Assembly (NCBI GenBank): GCA_947427985.1 | Contig: CANEKB010000024.1 | Location: 1 to 12,205 of the forward strand | Source of the DNA: an uncultured Candidatus Saccharibacteria bacterium | GTDB taxonomy: Bacteria; Patescibacteriota; Saccharimonadia; Saccharimonadales; Saccharimonadaceae | Length of the DNA: 12,205 nt | Direction: 5' to 3' | The notes under the pieces: generated by a model | Database searches by the model: none | What the model saw: only the letters and a program-made list of their open reading frames with translations | Told to the model about the DNA's origin: nothing | Made by a program: the position numbers and the translations under genes | Shown here: positions 1-5,662 of the stretch, piece after piece | How the letters are laid out: each line of letters starts with the position of its first letter | How positions within the stretch are numbered: the first letter of the stretch is position 1

Positions 1-635
1 CCCACCTCGCCAACAAAACACACGCCCATAGATTCTTTCTTCGTCGCAACGTCAAGACCATGCTGAGCAGCAAGCCGCTTCACTTCAGGCTTCGTCAGAT
101 CTCCGACCGGAAAAATGGTTCGTGCTGTAGCGGCATCGCTCATGCGATAGAGGAAGTAGGTTTGGTCCTTATTCTCGTCTCGAGCGCGTAGTAGATGGGT
201 TGGGGCTATGTCCTCATCAGAGACACGGCGTTCTCGCGGCCCGTCGTTACGGGTGCGAGCATAATGGCCAGTTGCGATATAATCGGCACCACGAGCGATC
301 GCCTGGTCGTAGAACAGCTTAAACTTGATCAGTTCATTGCAAATCACATCCGGGTTCGGCGTACGCCCCTTTTGGAACTCAGCCAGCATATAATCGACGA
401 CTTTCTGCTTATAGTCAGTTTCAAAATCCCAGACTTCGAAGTCGAGGTCGAGCTGCACCGCAACGCGTTTTGCATCGGCGAGATCCTCCGCCCAAGGACA
501 TTTCATGCCGGGGAGGTCCTGAGACCAATTTTTCATATAAATCCCAGTAACATTATAGCCTTGTTCTTTTAGCAAGACTGCCGACACACTTGAGTCGACT
601 CCGCCAGACATACCGAGAAAAACGCGCTTTTTCAT
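1..635 (-). CDS. mnmA: tRNA-specific 2-thiouridylase MnmA (3' end outside window)
   Basis: MnmA activates U34 of the Lys, Glu and Gln tRNAs with ATP and inserts sulfur taken from a persulfide carrier, giving s2U34 in the cytosol. The 211 residues in the window begin MKKRVFLGMSGGVDSS. The PP-loop SGGVDSS is at 10-16. The first catalytic cysteine is Cys99 (NPDVICNELIKF) and the second, persulfide-forming one is Cys206 (GVCFVGE). The ATGHYAR and KDQTYFLYR motifs are also typical. About 40% of a normal 360-residue protein, including the C-terminal barrel, lies outside the window. The ATG at 635 has no Shine-Dalgarno sequence; a TATAAT box ends 7 nt before it, so the mRNA is probably leaderless. 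Residues 128-147, between GHYAR and LLRARDE, form a linker roughly 10 residues longer than I expect from the E. coli protein and contain a palindromic DNA segment shared with uvrA. The cysteine desulfurase upstream on the same strand fits a sulfur relay. Confidence 0.96.
   Translation of the reverse strand, partial: MKKRVFLGMSGGVDSSVSAVLLKEQGYNVTGIYMKNWSQDLPGMKCPWAEDLADAKRVAVQLDLDFEVWDFETDYKQKVVDYMLAEFQKGRTPNPDVICNELIKFKLFYDQAIARGADYIATGHYARTRNDGPRERRVSDEDIAPTHLLRARDENKDQTYFLYRMSDAATARTIFPVGDLTKPEVKRLAAQHGLDVATKKESMGVCFVGEV
233..259. repeat. Palindromic segment inside mnmA, shared with uvrA
   Basis: The core CCCGTCGTTACGGG (240-253) is a 5-bp stem with a 4-nt loop. A second stem outside it pairs CTCGC (233-237) with GCGAG (255-259). 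In the mnmA frame the surrounding region encodes ARTRNDGPRERRV, in a linker between conserved blocks. The same core, with one base changed, occurs in uvrA at 10370-10383 and encodes a similar peptide. It resembles a small palindromic element tolerated in frame in a surface loop. Homology of the two copies beyond the core is only suggestive by eye. Confidence 0.5.
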
Positions 636-641
636 GCCTAT

Positions 642-650
642 ATTATAGCA
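642..650 (-). promoter_or_regulatory. Extended -10 promoter of mnmA, probably leaderless
   Basis: On the minus strand the sequence reads TGC-TATAAT and then ATAGGC before the ATG. The TGn motif and a perfect TATAAT make an extended -10; the hexamer 17 bp further upstream (CTAGCT) is not a good -35. The last T of the -10 (642) is 7 nt from the A of the start codon (635), the usual distance to the transcription start. No ribosome binding site would therefore fit in the mRNA. The same TATGCTATAAT string occurs before the gene starting at 5575. Confidence 0.7.
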
Positions 651-722
651 TATTTTCGTTTTTTAGCTAGAAAACCGCCGGTATTGAGAGTTGCATGATT
701 AAGATTTTCGTAGGTCTTTATC

Positions 723-1898
723 TTACAAAGTAGCTTTCGCTAGGCGACGGTATTCTTGCTCGACCGCTTCACGGATAGTAAGAGCGGCTCGCTTGATTTG
801 TCCAAGCGTATTCGTACTGCCAAGCGATATCCGAAGCGAGCCGGCGATTTCCGGATCAGAAAGACCGATCGCCGCTAACACATGCGATTTGCTGCCCTTA
901 TTTGCAGCACAAGCGGCACCAGTCGACAAGTAGATTCCCTGCTGTTCGAGCTTATAGATCAGACGCTCTGCGTCTAGACCCGGAAAGCATACCGGGGCAA
1001 AATTCGCTAGCTGATGCTTCGGATTGCCAAGGAAAACTGGCGCCGGAAAATGGCTAAAATCTGCAAGATTAGCCAACTCAGTACGTAAGACTTTTGTCAT
1101 TTCTTGATATTTTTTGCGGCTACCAGCGAGATGCGCTTTCGCCTCGGAAGCTGCCGTCGCAAAGCCGATTACGCCGGGGACATTCTCAGTACCACTACGT
1201 AAGCCACGCTCCTGACCACCACCAACCGCAACCGGAGATAACTTAACACCATGCGCCAAATAGAGTGCTCCGACTCCTTTCGGTCCGCCACATTTAGCGG
1301 CGTTAAGCGTTAAAAGGTCTACACCTAAGCGCGCGACGTTAATATCCAGCAAATTAAGAGCTTGCGAAGCGTCGGAATGAAAATATAGAGGCGTAGAATT
1401 GTCATTTCTGAGGCGGCTTTGACGTTCGGCGCGGATGATTTCGGCAATTTCGGCGAGCGGCTGAATCGTGCCAAGCTCATTATTCGCCAACGAAACCGAG
1501 ACTAGTTCAACATCTGGCGTAAGTTTTTGCCGAAAATCCGTTAGATCAACCAGCCCAGCGCGATTCACCTTAATCAAGTCGTAATCATGCAATTTAGCAG
1601 CTTCTAGCACCGCCGCGTGCTCAATCGGAAGAGTAAGGACTTTACCCAGACAAGACGTGAACGCTAGGTTAATAGATTCGGTTGCTCCAGAGGTAATCAC
1701 TAGATCAACCCCCTTCGTACCAATTACGTGCGCAATCGTGTCCTTCGCCATCTCATAAGCCTCACGAACTCGTTTAGCTGGAAGATATGGAGCAGAAGGA
1801 TTATAAAAAAACTCCGAAAAGTATGGTTGCATCGCAGCGAGTGCTTTCGGGCTAACCGGAGTGGCAGCAGCATGATCAAGATAAATCTGGGGATTCAT
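723..1898 (-). CDS. Cysteine desulfurase, NifS/IscS family (YrvO-like)
   Basis: A PLP enzyme that turns cysteine into alanine and an enzyme-bound persulfide for sulfur transfer. Its 391 residues are normal for the family. Visible landmarks are YLDHAAATP at the N-terminus, the PLP-phosphate motif SGATES (70-75), the ring-stacking His94 (PIEHAAV), Asn139/140 (SLANNELGT), SDASQ at 175-179, the PLP lysine Lys202 in NAAKCGGPKG, RSGTEN at 234-239, and catalytic Cys330 in STGAACAANKGSKSH. The residue before Lys202 is Ala where many homologues have His. Residues 158-169 (ERQSRLRNDNST) look like an insertion of about 10 residues compared with E. coli IscS. It lies 87 bp upstream of mnmA on the same strand, as yrvO does beside trmU in Firmicutes, so MnmA is the likely acceptor. 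Whether it also serves other pathways cannot be seen. The start codon has no Shine-Dalgarno sequence. Confidence 0.93.
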   Translation of the reverse strand: MNPQIYLDHAAATPVSPKALAAMQPYFSEFFYNPSAPYLPAKRVREAYEMAKDTIAHVIGTKGVDLVITSGATESINLAFTSCLGKVLTLPIEHAAVLEAAKLHDYDLIKVNRAGLVDLTDFRQKLTPDVELVSVSLANNELGTIQPLAEIAEIIRAERQSRLRNDNSTPLYFHSDASQALNLLDINVARLGVDLLTLNAAKCGGPKGVGALYLAHGVKLSPVAVGGGQERGLRSGTENVPGVIGFATAASEAKAHLAGSRKKYQEMTKVLRTELANLADFSHFPAPVFLGNPKHQLANFAPVCFPGLDAERLIYKLEQQGIYLSTGAACAANKGSKSHVLAAIGLSDPEIAGSLRISLGSTNTLGQIKRAALTIREAVEQEYRRLAKATL

Positions 1899-1904
1899 GT
1901 GAAA

Positions 1905-1913
1905 ATTATAACA
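1905..1913 (-). promoter_or_regulatory. Extended -10 promoter of the cysteine desulfurase, probably leaderless
   Basis: The minus strand reads TGT-TATAAT-TTTCAC-ATG. The -10 is perfect and extended, and its last T (1905) is 7 nt from the A of the ATG (1898), the same spacing as for mnmA. There is no purine-rich ribosome binding site and no clear -35: the corresponding hexamer overlaps one arm of the inverted repeat at 1922-1970. Confidence 0.7.
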
Positions 1914-1921
1914 TAAATGAT

Positions 1922-1970
1922 GGAAAAGATAATCTTCGTTCCTAGTCCAGTAGTATATATTATCTTTTCC
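1922..1970. repeat. 12-bp perfect inverted repeat between the desulfurase promoter and cassette 1
   Basis: GGAAAAGATAAT (1922-1933) is exactly complementary to ATTATCTTTTCC (1959-1970), with 25 nt between the arms. The near arm covers the -35 position of the desulfurase promoter, so it could be an operator or a structure affecting that promoter. It could also end transcripts coming from cassette 1 on the minus strand, but neither side has a clean T-run. Confidence 0.45.
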
Positions 1971-1974
1971 TTAT

Positions 1975-2020
1975 TTCTTCATCCTCCCTTATATTACTCT
2001 ATGGCTAGACAACGGAGGGA
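1975..2020 (-). repeat. 3' conserved block of cassette copy 1
   Basis: This 46-bp block begins TCCCTCCGTTGTCTAGCCAT, encodes SLRCLAIE and the TAA, and runs 18 nt past the stop to GGAGGATGAAGAA. It matches copy 3 (6639-6683) over 45 bases and copy 2 (2752-2797) at 42 of 46. The conservation beyond the stop codon is the main sign that these are DNA repeats or recombination units and not just similar proteins. Confidence 0.85.
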
Positions 2021-2200
2021 AGGTGCGAAATATCTATACGCCTCATAGTTAGTATTGCTTACAGACGGCCATATGCCTAAACATAAAGAATAGTCCGAGC
2101 TATCGTTTTTTGCTTGACCTGCCCAAGAATAATTATAACTACCACCTTCTCGAAAAACTCCGGACCAATGATTTGGATACCCGCTGCGGACGAAGAAAGA
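1994..2200 (-). pseudogene. Silent variable cassette copy 1 (C-terminal module of a FISUMP/DUF1566-like surface protein)
   Basis: The 67 residues from FFVRSG to SLRCLAIE are open without a stop. The 5' conserved DNA is TTCTTCGTCCGCAGCGGG at 2197-2180, then come 53 variable residues rich in Tyr, Ser, Trp and Asn, then the fixed end. The pattern (Gly-rich, YNYSWAG, AYRYFAPSLRCLA) resembles the end of C-type-lectin-like FISUMP/DUF1566 domains; this is by-eye recognition. There is no usable ATG or ribosome binding site, and the frame is open only back to about 2230, with just a TTG at 2203. It is therefore not expected to be expressed alone. It may be a donor for recombination into a full-length gene elsewhere, or a decayed fragment. 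Confidence 0.7.
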
Positions 2201-2241
2201 CAAGATGGGGCAAGGAGCTAAGCCTACCGGTTAGGCAAGGC

Positions 2242-2270
2242 TTGACATTTTAGAATTAAAGCGTTAAGAT
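2242..2270 (+). promoter_or_regulatory. Sigma-70-type promoter of a short RNA
   Basis: TTGACA (2242-2247), a 17-bp spacer, then TAAGAT (2265-2270). The -35 is perfect and the -10 matches 4 of 6. Transcription would begin near 2277 and meet a strong terminator hairpin only about 15 nt later. Confidence 0.6.
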
Positions 2271-2276
2271 GGAAAC

Positions 2277-2329
2277 ACAAATTATTTGCTAATTACTTTC
2301 GGCTTAGGTCGAAAGTAATTTTTATTTTG
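2277..2329 (+). ncRNA. Putative small RNA of about 50 nt
   Basis: A well-formed promoter (2242-2270) is followed within 20-60 nt by a perfect 11-bp hairpin and a T-rich tract, with no ORF between. The predicted RNA is a short A/U-rich 5' tail and the terminator hairpin with the loop GCUUAGGU. It is antisense to the last codons of the possible 28-aa ORF on the other strand. I recognise no RNA family; it sits between the divergent cassettes 1 and 2. Confidence 0.4.
2291..2329 (+). terminator. Rho-independent terminator of the putative small RNA
   Basis: AATTACTTTCG (2291-2301) pairs perfectly with CGAAAGTAATT (2310-2320) around the 8-nt loop GCTTAGGT, followed by TTTATTTT on the plus strand. 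No comparable T-run follows on the minus strand, which sets the direction. Confidence 0.65.
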
Positions 2330-2379
2330 GAGACTTTACGGTCTTTATCGATCGCAAACTCCAAAGCAACTTTCCTCAT
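2293..2379 (-). CDS. Possible 28-residue ORF, unknown function
   Basis: An ATG at 2379 opens a 28-codon frame, MRKVALEFAIDKDRKVSKIK and eight more residues, ending TAA. AAAGGTG lies about 8 nt upstream as a fair ribosome binding site. The peptide is basic and charged, not hydrophobic, so it does not look like a type I toxin. Its last codons form one arm of the hairpin at 2291-2320. I saw no good promoter upstream. It may be a real small protein, a remnant, or chance. Confidence 0.28.
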   Translation of the reverse strand: MRKVALEFAIDKDRKVSKIKITFDLSRK

Positions 2380-2586
2380 GCTTATTCACCTTTCTAACTG
2401 TTAAAACTACAGAAGTTGATTTTTCGACCTTTGTTAATGTCGCGTCTCCTCGCCCTACCCCTAGGCTAGCACAAATTGAAATTTTTTAGCAAGCATAAGT
2501 ACGTCAAAAATCGCATTTCGCCTGAATAAAATATTTAAGCATAGCATTATATCGCCATTAGTAAACAATAAGTTTAATCACAATCA
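2380..2586. other. AT-rich spacer with no recognised feature
   Basis: The 207 bases before cassette 2 hold no open frame of interest on either strand, no tRNA and no strong promoter. A TTGACG hexamer occurs on the minus strand without a convincing -10. A TAA stands three codons before FFVRSG, so cassette 2 cannot be translated from further upstream. Confidence 0.5.
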
Positions 2587-2778
2587 TTCTTCGTCCGCAG
2601 CGGGATATTCGATAACGATCATACTTATCATCTTCCAGGTTGGGATGGCGAGTATTGGGGCGGTAACGCACTAGGAACGGGTCGGGCTGGGCGATTTGTC
2701 CTTGAAGAAAGAATCATATCTAGCACCTCGTATTATGTTCAACGTGGTTACTCCCTCCGTTGTCTAGCCATAGAGTAA
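2587..2778 (+). pseudogene. Silent variable cassette copy 2
   Basis: The 63 residues run from FFVRSG, encoded by TTCTTCGTCCGCAGCGGG at 2587-2604, to SLRCLAIE and TAA. The 49-residue interior contains PGWDGEYWGG, GRAGRFVL and TSYYVQRGYSLRCLA, the copy that most resembles a FISUMP/DUF1566 C-terminal module (G-x-YW, an A-x-x-L strand, R-x-GYS-x-RC). The interior does not align with copies 1 or 3 except at the ends. There is no start codon or ribosome binding site, and an in-frame TAA lies three codons upstream. It is inverted relative to copy 1, with the 5' ends facing each other about 390 bp apart. Confidence 0.72.
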
Positions 2779-2797
2779 TCAAGTGGAGGATGAAGAA
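2752..2797 (+). repeat. 3' conserved block of cassette copy 2
   Basis: It matches the copy 1 block at 42 of 46 positions; all four differences fall in the stretch just after the stop codon. It ends GGAGGATGAAGAA like copy 1. With 1975-2020 it forms a long inverted repeat around a segment of about 820 bp. Confidence 0.85.
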
Positions 2798-2839
2798 GGT
2801 TAAGCTAAAGATCGTAATACGACAAAAATGAGAATTTTG

Positions 2840-2868
2840 TTGACAAGAGTGATTATAAACATAAATAG
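2840..2868 (+). promoter_or_regulatory. Possible upstream promoter of the 244-aa gene
   Basis: TTGACA at 2840-2845 is followed 16-17 bp later only by weak -10 candidates (TAAATA or AAATAG at 2862-2868). It lies just before a much better promoter and may be a secondary start or chance in AT-rich DNA. Confidence 0.3.
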
Positions 2869-2870
2869 TA

Positions 2871-2899
2871 TTGACATTTTTGATAATCTGTGCTACAAT
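2871..2899 (+). promoter_or_regulatory. Main promoter of the 244-aa membrane protein gene
   Basis: TTGACA (2871-2876), a 17-bp spacer, TACAAT (2894-2899): a near-consensus sigma-70 promoter. Transcription would start around 2906 and leave a 5' leader of about 130 nt. Confidence 0.75.
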
Positions 2900-2905
2900 G
2901 ATGGG

Positions 2906-3037
2906 ATAAGGCCTTTTTTCAATCTTTGCCCTAAATTAGCATTGATTACCCCATAATTACCGGTCTAGCAGCTTAAAAGCTGATGAGATAAACTAACCCT
3001 AGTCCACATCAAAAATCAGACAATTAGGAGGAATGTC
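2906..3037 (+). promoter_or_regulatory. Long 5' leader with a strong ribosome binding site
   Basis: About 130 nt separate the predicted start from the ATG, far more than for the other genes here. It contains a small hairpin, CAGCTT-AA-AAGCTG, near 2970-2985. A Shine-Dalgarno sequence TAGGAGGA (3025-3032) sits 5 nt before the ATG and fixes the start at 3038. I recognise no known riboswitch. Confidence 0.4.
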
Positions 3038-3772
3038 ATGAGAAAGGTTATCTCTACAATGGATTTGGCTCAAAAAGCCATCACCGCCGCCGTCATTGCG
3101 CTCGTGCTGACTTGCACACTTGCTGTCATTACCATAGGATACGAGCTTGCCTCTGGTCGGTTAGACCACATCTATGACCCCGATTATTGTGGGCGCGTGA
3201 CGATTACCGAGATACCTGAACGCTTAAAGTCGATACCTGCCATACCAGGAATCACGCTATATCCCGGCCAAATTTCCACTTACACCTACAAACTGAGTTT
3301 TGGCTACACTGAGTTGGATGCCTGGTTAGGTCAGCCCCAACCCCGTTCGGATACTCCAATGGATGTAGTGATTGATATGGCGACACAACAAACCGTCCAT
3401 TTCAACGTCTTTACTAAGCGGCCCGAGTTACTGACTTTAGCAACTGGCAATTTTTATGTTTCCATAAGTCGCTCTGTCGTGTGCGAAATGCGTGACCTGC
3501 TGAAGGGGACGGACGGTCCCTACACTTTCGAGGTTGACCTTTGCCCGCTCAGTTTTAATTCGGCCGAGCTGGTCTTGCGTAGTGGTCTCAGGTTTGTTCG
3601 GCAGAATTTCGGTTCCAGCACAGACCAAACCGTTGCTACCATTTGTATTGGTTTGGTTGTCATTGCCATTGTGGCGTTCTACAAATGGAAACTGAAGGTT
3701 TACAACCCGATACGGTTCAGACTTAGCCTTGGCTACGATGATAGCAATCCTTTTGGTCGCTGGGCAAGTTAA
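3038..3772 (+). CDS. Membrane protein of unknown function with two terminal transmembrane segments
   Basis: I do not recognise this 244-residue protein. An N-terminal hydrophobic segment at about 14-34 has a basic start (MRK), and a second lies at about 199-215, followed by a short basic tail (YKWKLK). The roughly 160 residues between them alternate polar and hydrophobic residues like a beta-rich extracytoplasmic domain. They hold three cysteines near 51, 151 and 168, enough for one disulfide. Either both ends are in the cytosol with an external middle, or the first segment acts as an uncleaved signal anchor. It is a single gene with its own strong promoter, a long leader, a strong ribosome binding site and a terminator. 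It stands alone between the cassettes and rplY, which is convergent. Confidence 0.75.
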   Translation: MRKVISTMDLAQKAITAAVIALVLTCTLAVITIGYELASGRLDHIYDPDYCGRVTITEIPERLKSIPAIPGITLYPGQISTYTYKLSFGYTELDAWLGQPQPRSDTPMDVVIDMATQQTVHFNVFTKRPELLTLATGNFYVSISRSVVCEMRDLLKGTDGPYTFEVDLCPLSFNSAELVLRSGLRFVRQNFGSSTDQTVATICIGLVVIAIVAFYKWKLKVYNPIRFRLSLGYDDSNPFGRWAS

Positions 3773-3804
3773 GCTCTCCTGGCAATCATCTCGTCGGCCT
3801 ACCA

Positions 3805-3834
3805 AAATCCCGCCTCGTTACAGAGGCGGGATTT
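3805..3834. terminator. Bidirectional terminator between the 244-aa gene and rplY
   Basis: AAATCCCGCCTC (3805-3816) pairs perfectly with GAGGCGGGATTT (3823-3834) around the loop GTTACA. On the minus strand the stem is followed by TTTTGG. It lies between convergent genes and can serve both. Confidence 0.85.
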
Positions 3835-3906
3835 CCCGATTTGCAAAGTTTATTCTAAAGCTACTTTAGTCGAAGCTCTTCTATAACTATCCCGAGCTAT
3901 AATTAC

Positions 3907-4554
3907 TTACTCGGTTTTTTCAGCTTCGGCCGCAGGAGCCTCGGCGGCTTCGGTAGCCGGCGTTTCAGCTTCAGCTTCACGAGCAGCAGCCTCAGCAGCC
4001 GGATCGTAAACGTTCGCGATGACAGTGTTCTCACTGAGCTCCTTATCAACTAGTTCAACGCCATTCGGCATCTGGAGATCAGCGACCGTCAACTTACCAT
4101 CAAGACCAGCGAGCTTGGCGCCGTCGGCAACCAATTCTTCCGGAAGATCGGCTGGTTTGGCCTTGACGTCGATCTCTTCCATAACCTGAAGCAAGACATA
4201 GTGGAGCTTCGAAGCTTCGGACTGCTCGTAGTTTGCGATACGAATCGGAGTAGTCGCTTCGACGATTTCGTCGGCAGAGACCGCTTGGAACTCGACGTTA
4301 ATAATACGACGGCTAACTGGGTCGACAGCGATATCTTTAGCGATAGCGAGCTGTGGCTTACCGTCGATCATGAGCTCAATCGGCGAGTGATAGCCGGCTT
4401 CGAGCAAGACTTTCTCGGTTGCATTATAAGTAGAAGAGGCAAGAATCGGCGTTTCGAGGCCATAGACCACCGACGGAATCAAGCCAGCAGCACGTAGAGC
4501 CTTCGCCTTGCGGCCGCTCTCGGTGCGTTTCTCCAAAACTAATTGATTAGACAT
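3907..4554 (-). CDS. rplY: 50S ribosomal protein bL25, CTC form
   Basis: bL25 binds 5S rRNA in the large subunit; the longer CTC form carries a second domain and is a general stress protein in Bacillus. The N-terminal domain (about 1-92) shows the family pattern: LEKRTESGRKAKALRAAGLI, then SVVYG, then IAKDIAVDPVSRRIINVEF. The C-terminal beta domain runs from about 95 to 185 (VEATTPIRI, VDVKAKPADLPEELVAD-like region, LADLQMPNGVEL). A 30-residue Ala/Glu-rich tail ends the 215-residue protein, as is common in this family. The start at 4554 has AAAGGAG about 11 nt upstream and a good promoter before it. It is a single-gene unit, closed by the bidirectional terminator downstream. Confidence 0.93.
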   Translation of the reverse strand: MSNQLVLEKRTESGRKAKALRAAGLIPSVVYGLETPILASSTYNATEKVLLEAGYHSPIELMIDGKPQLAIAKDIAVDPVSRRIINVEFQAVSADEIVEATTPIRIANYEQSEASKLHYVLLQVMEEIDVKAKPADLPEELVADGAKLAGLDGKLTVADLQMPNGVELVDKELSENTVIANVYDPAAEAAAREAEAETPATEAAEAPAAEAEKTE

Positions 4555-4581
4555 ATGGTATTAAACTCCTTTGTTTTGACT

Positions 4582-4610
4582 ATTTTACTACAATTTTATC
4601 TCTGTGGCAA
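4582..4610 (-). promoter_or_regulatory. Promoter of rplY
   Basis: On the minus strand: TTGCCA (4610-4605), a 17-bp spacer, TAAAAT (4587-4582). The start would be near 4575, giving a leader of about 20 nt that contains the Shine-Dalgarno sequence AAAGGAG (4572-4566). Confidence 0.72.
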
Positions 4611-4626
4611 GAGGTGCGGAAGGTTA

Positions 4627-4647
4627 AAGCGGGCTTTTGGCCCGCTT
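4627..4647 (-). terminator. Terminator of the DUF916-like gene
   Basis: AAGCGGGC (4627-4634) and GCCCGCTT (4640-4647) form a perfect 8-bp G+C-rich stem with a 5-nt loop, 20 bp past the stop of the 302-aa gene and just before the rplY promoter. The T-run after it on the minus strand is short (CTTT). Confidence 0.7.
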
Positions 4648-4666
4648 CAGGAAATTTAGCTAGCGT

Positions 4667-5575
4667 TTATTCGCGGTTGCGCCCACGCACCCGGCTAACG
4701 ATCCAGAAGATAATCAAGAAGATTAGTAGGAGGATGATAGCAATAAACCAGAGCGGACAGAGGAAGACGAGTTTCTCGACCTCGGAAACTTCATCGAAAA
4801 TCTTGATGGTTTGCTTCACGCGGAAGATACCGAGAGCCGGCGCACCTTCCCAAGAGATCTCGCTATAGCGTTTTGTCTCAGGGAAGAGTATGTTACCATC
4901 TGGGTTCTCCTCGGTAGTATATATCTCTTCGTCACTAAAGAGCGGAAAAACTTGAAGCGTATAGGAAGCCTTCGTATAGACATTACCAGTGTTCTCGACG
5001 ACCGAAGTGGCGATGATGGGGGGGTCGAAGATGAAGCTAGGGATTTTGTTTTCGAGAATTTTCGCAGTGCGGATAATGTCACCGTTGACGTTACCATAGA
5101 CAAGGTAACCAAGACGACGAACAGTCTGGAGGCCTTCATTGCTATCTCCACCCATACTCACCATAATAGTAGCTGCTTGCCCGCCACCATGCGCATTTTC
5201 CGGTACTGTAATAGTGTACGAAATATCTTCTTCCTGGCCCCTAGCAACAGTGCCCTCAGTTTTGTCGATAGAGATCCACTTTACAATGTCGGTATATTTT
5301 GTTTCTTTGTCGTAATTCGGACTGTAATTTTCACCTTCGACACTATACGGCGTCACTTCGATCTTATAGCTGAACTCGCCACCACCTTTATTACGAACTT
5401 TGAAGCTGCCAGCGTAAGTCTCACCCGGCTCCATAGTCTCGAAACCCTTCTGGGTAGGAGTAATACCAAGGACATAGTTTACGGAGTTTTCGTCATCTTC
5501 CGCAAATACAGCCGTTGCTGGAATCATCGAGAATGACAGAATGAGCGCCGTCAAAAGTGTTTTTATCTTTTTCAT
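4667..5575 (-). CDS. Secreted, membrane-anchored DUF916-like (WxL-interacting-like) protein
   Basis: A 302-residue surface protein. The signal peptide at 1-25 is MKKIK, a hydrophobic stretch, then AVFA before Glu26. Residues 30-265 look like one or two Ig-like beta domains: the opening VLGITPTQKGFETMEPGETY and the pattern F-x-V-x-N-x-G then Y-x-I-x-V-x-P match the DUF916 type found in WxL-interacting proteins. A C-terminal membrane segment (about 272-292) is followed by a basic tail, RVRGRNRE. It follows the secreted WxL-like gene, and such pairs form cell-surface complexes in Gram-positive bacteria; the partnership here is inferred. It has its own extended -10 promoter and a ribosome binding site AAGGAGG only 3 nt before the ATG. 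The family call is by eye, the topology is clear. Confidence 0.75.
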   Translation of the reverse strand: MKKIKTLLTALILSFSMIPATAVFAEDDENSVNYVLGITPTQKGFETMEPGETYAGSFKVRNKGGGEFSYKIEVTPYSVEGENYSPNYDKETKYTDIVKWISIDKTEGTVARGQEEDISYTITVPENAHGGGQAATIMVSMGGDSNEGLQTVRRLGYLVYGNVNGDIIRTAKILENKIPSFIFDPPIIATSVVENTGNVYTKASYTLQVFPLFSDEEIYTTEENPDGNILFPETKRYSEISWEGAPALGIFRVKQTIKIFDEVSEVEKLVFLCPLWFIAIILLLIFLIIFWIVSRVRGRNRE

Positions 5576-5595
5576 TAACCTCCTTATTTCTTATC

Positions 5596-5604
5596 ATTAT
5601 AGCA
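5596..5604 (-). promoter_or_regulatory. Extended -10 promoter of the DUF916-like gene
   Basis: TGC-TATAAT on the minus strand, inside TATGCTATAAT, the same string as before mnmA. The start would be near 5589, giving a leader of about 14 nt with the ribosome binding site AAGGAGG (5585-5579). The -35 position falls inside the preceding terminator and is poor. Confidence 0.6.
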
Positions 5605-5613
5605 TAAGGTAAA

Positions 5614-5645
5614 ACAAATATCGCCCATTTCTGAGCGATATTTGT
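5614..5645 (-). terminator. Terminator between the two surface-protein genes
   Basis: ACAAATATCGC (5614-5624) pairs perfectly over 11 bp with GCGATATTTGT (5635-5645), and TTTT follows on the minus strand. It lies right after the secreted WxL-like gene, so that gene is probably made in excess over its downstream neighbour, which has its own promoter. Confidence 0.75.
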
Positions 5646-5662
5646 AAAGTCACGACCAAGAA

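Noticed and set aside
195..572. 125-aa plus-strand ORF at the left end
   Set aside because: It is the antisense shadow of mnmA, whose catalytic motifs are all on the minus strand.
2242..2379. Type I toxin-antitoxin pair (28-aa ORF with antisense RNA)
   Set aside because: The peptide is charged and basic with no membrane-spanning stretch, unlike type I toxins.
2792..2810. Integron attC core (GTTAAGC after cassette 2)
   Set aside because: The motif occurs only after copy 2, not after copies 1 or 3, and there is no paired RYYYAAC site or integrase.
4811..5536. 241-aa plus-strand ORF opposite the DUF916-like gene
   Set aside because: It is antisense to a gene with signal peptide, domain pattern, membrane anchor, promoter and terminator; its own translation lacks these.
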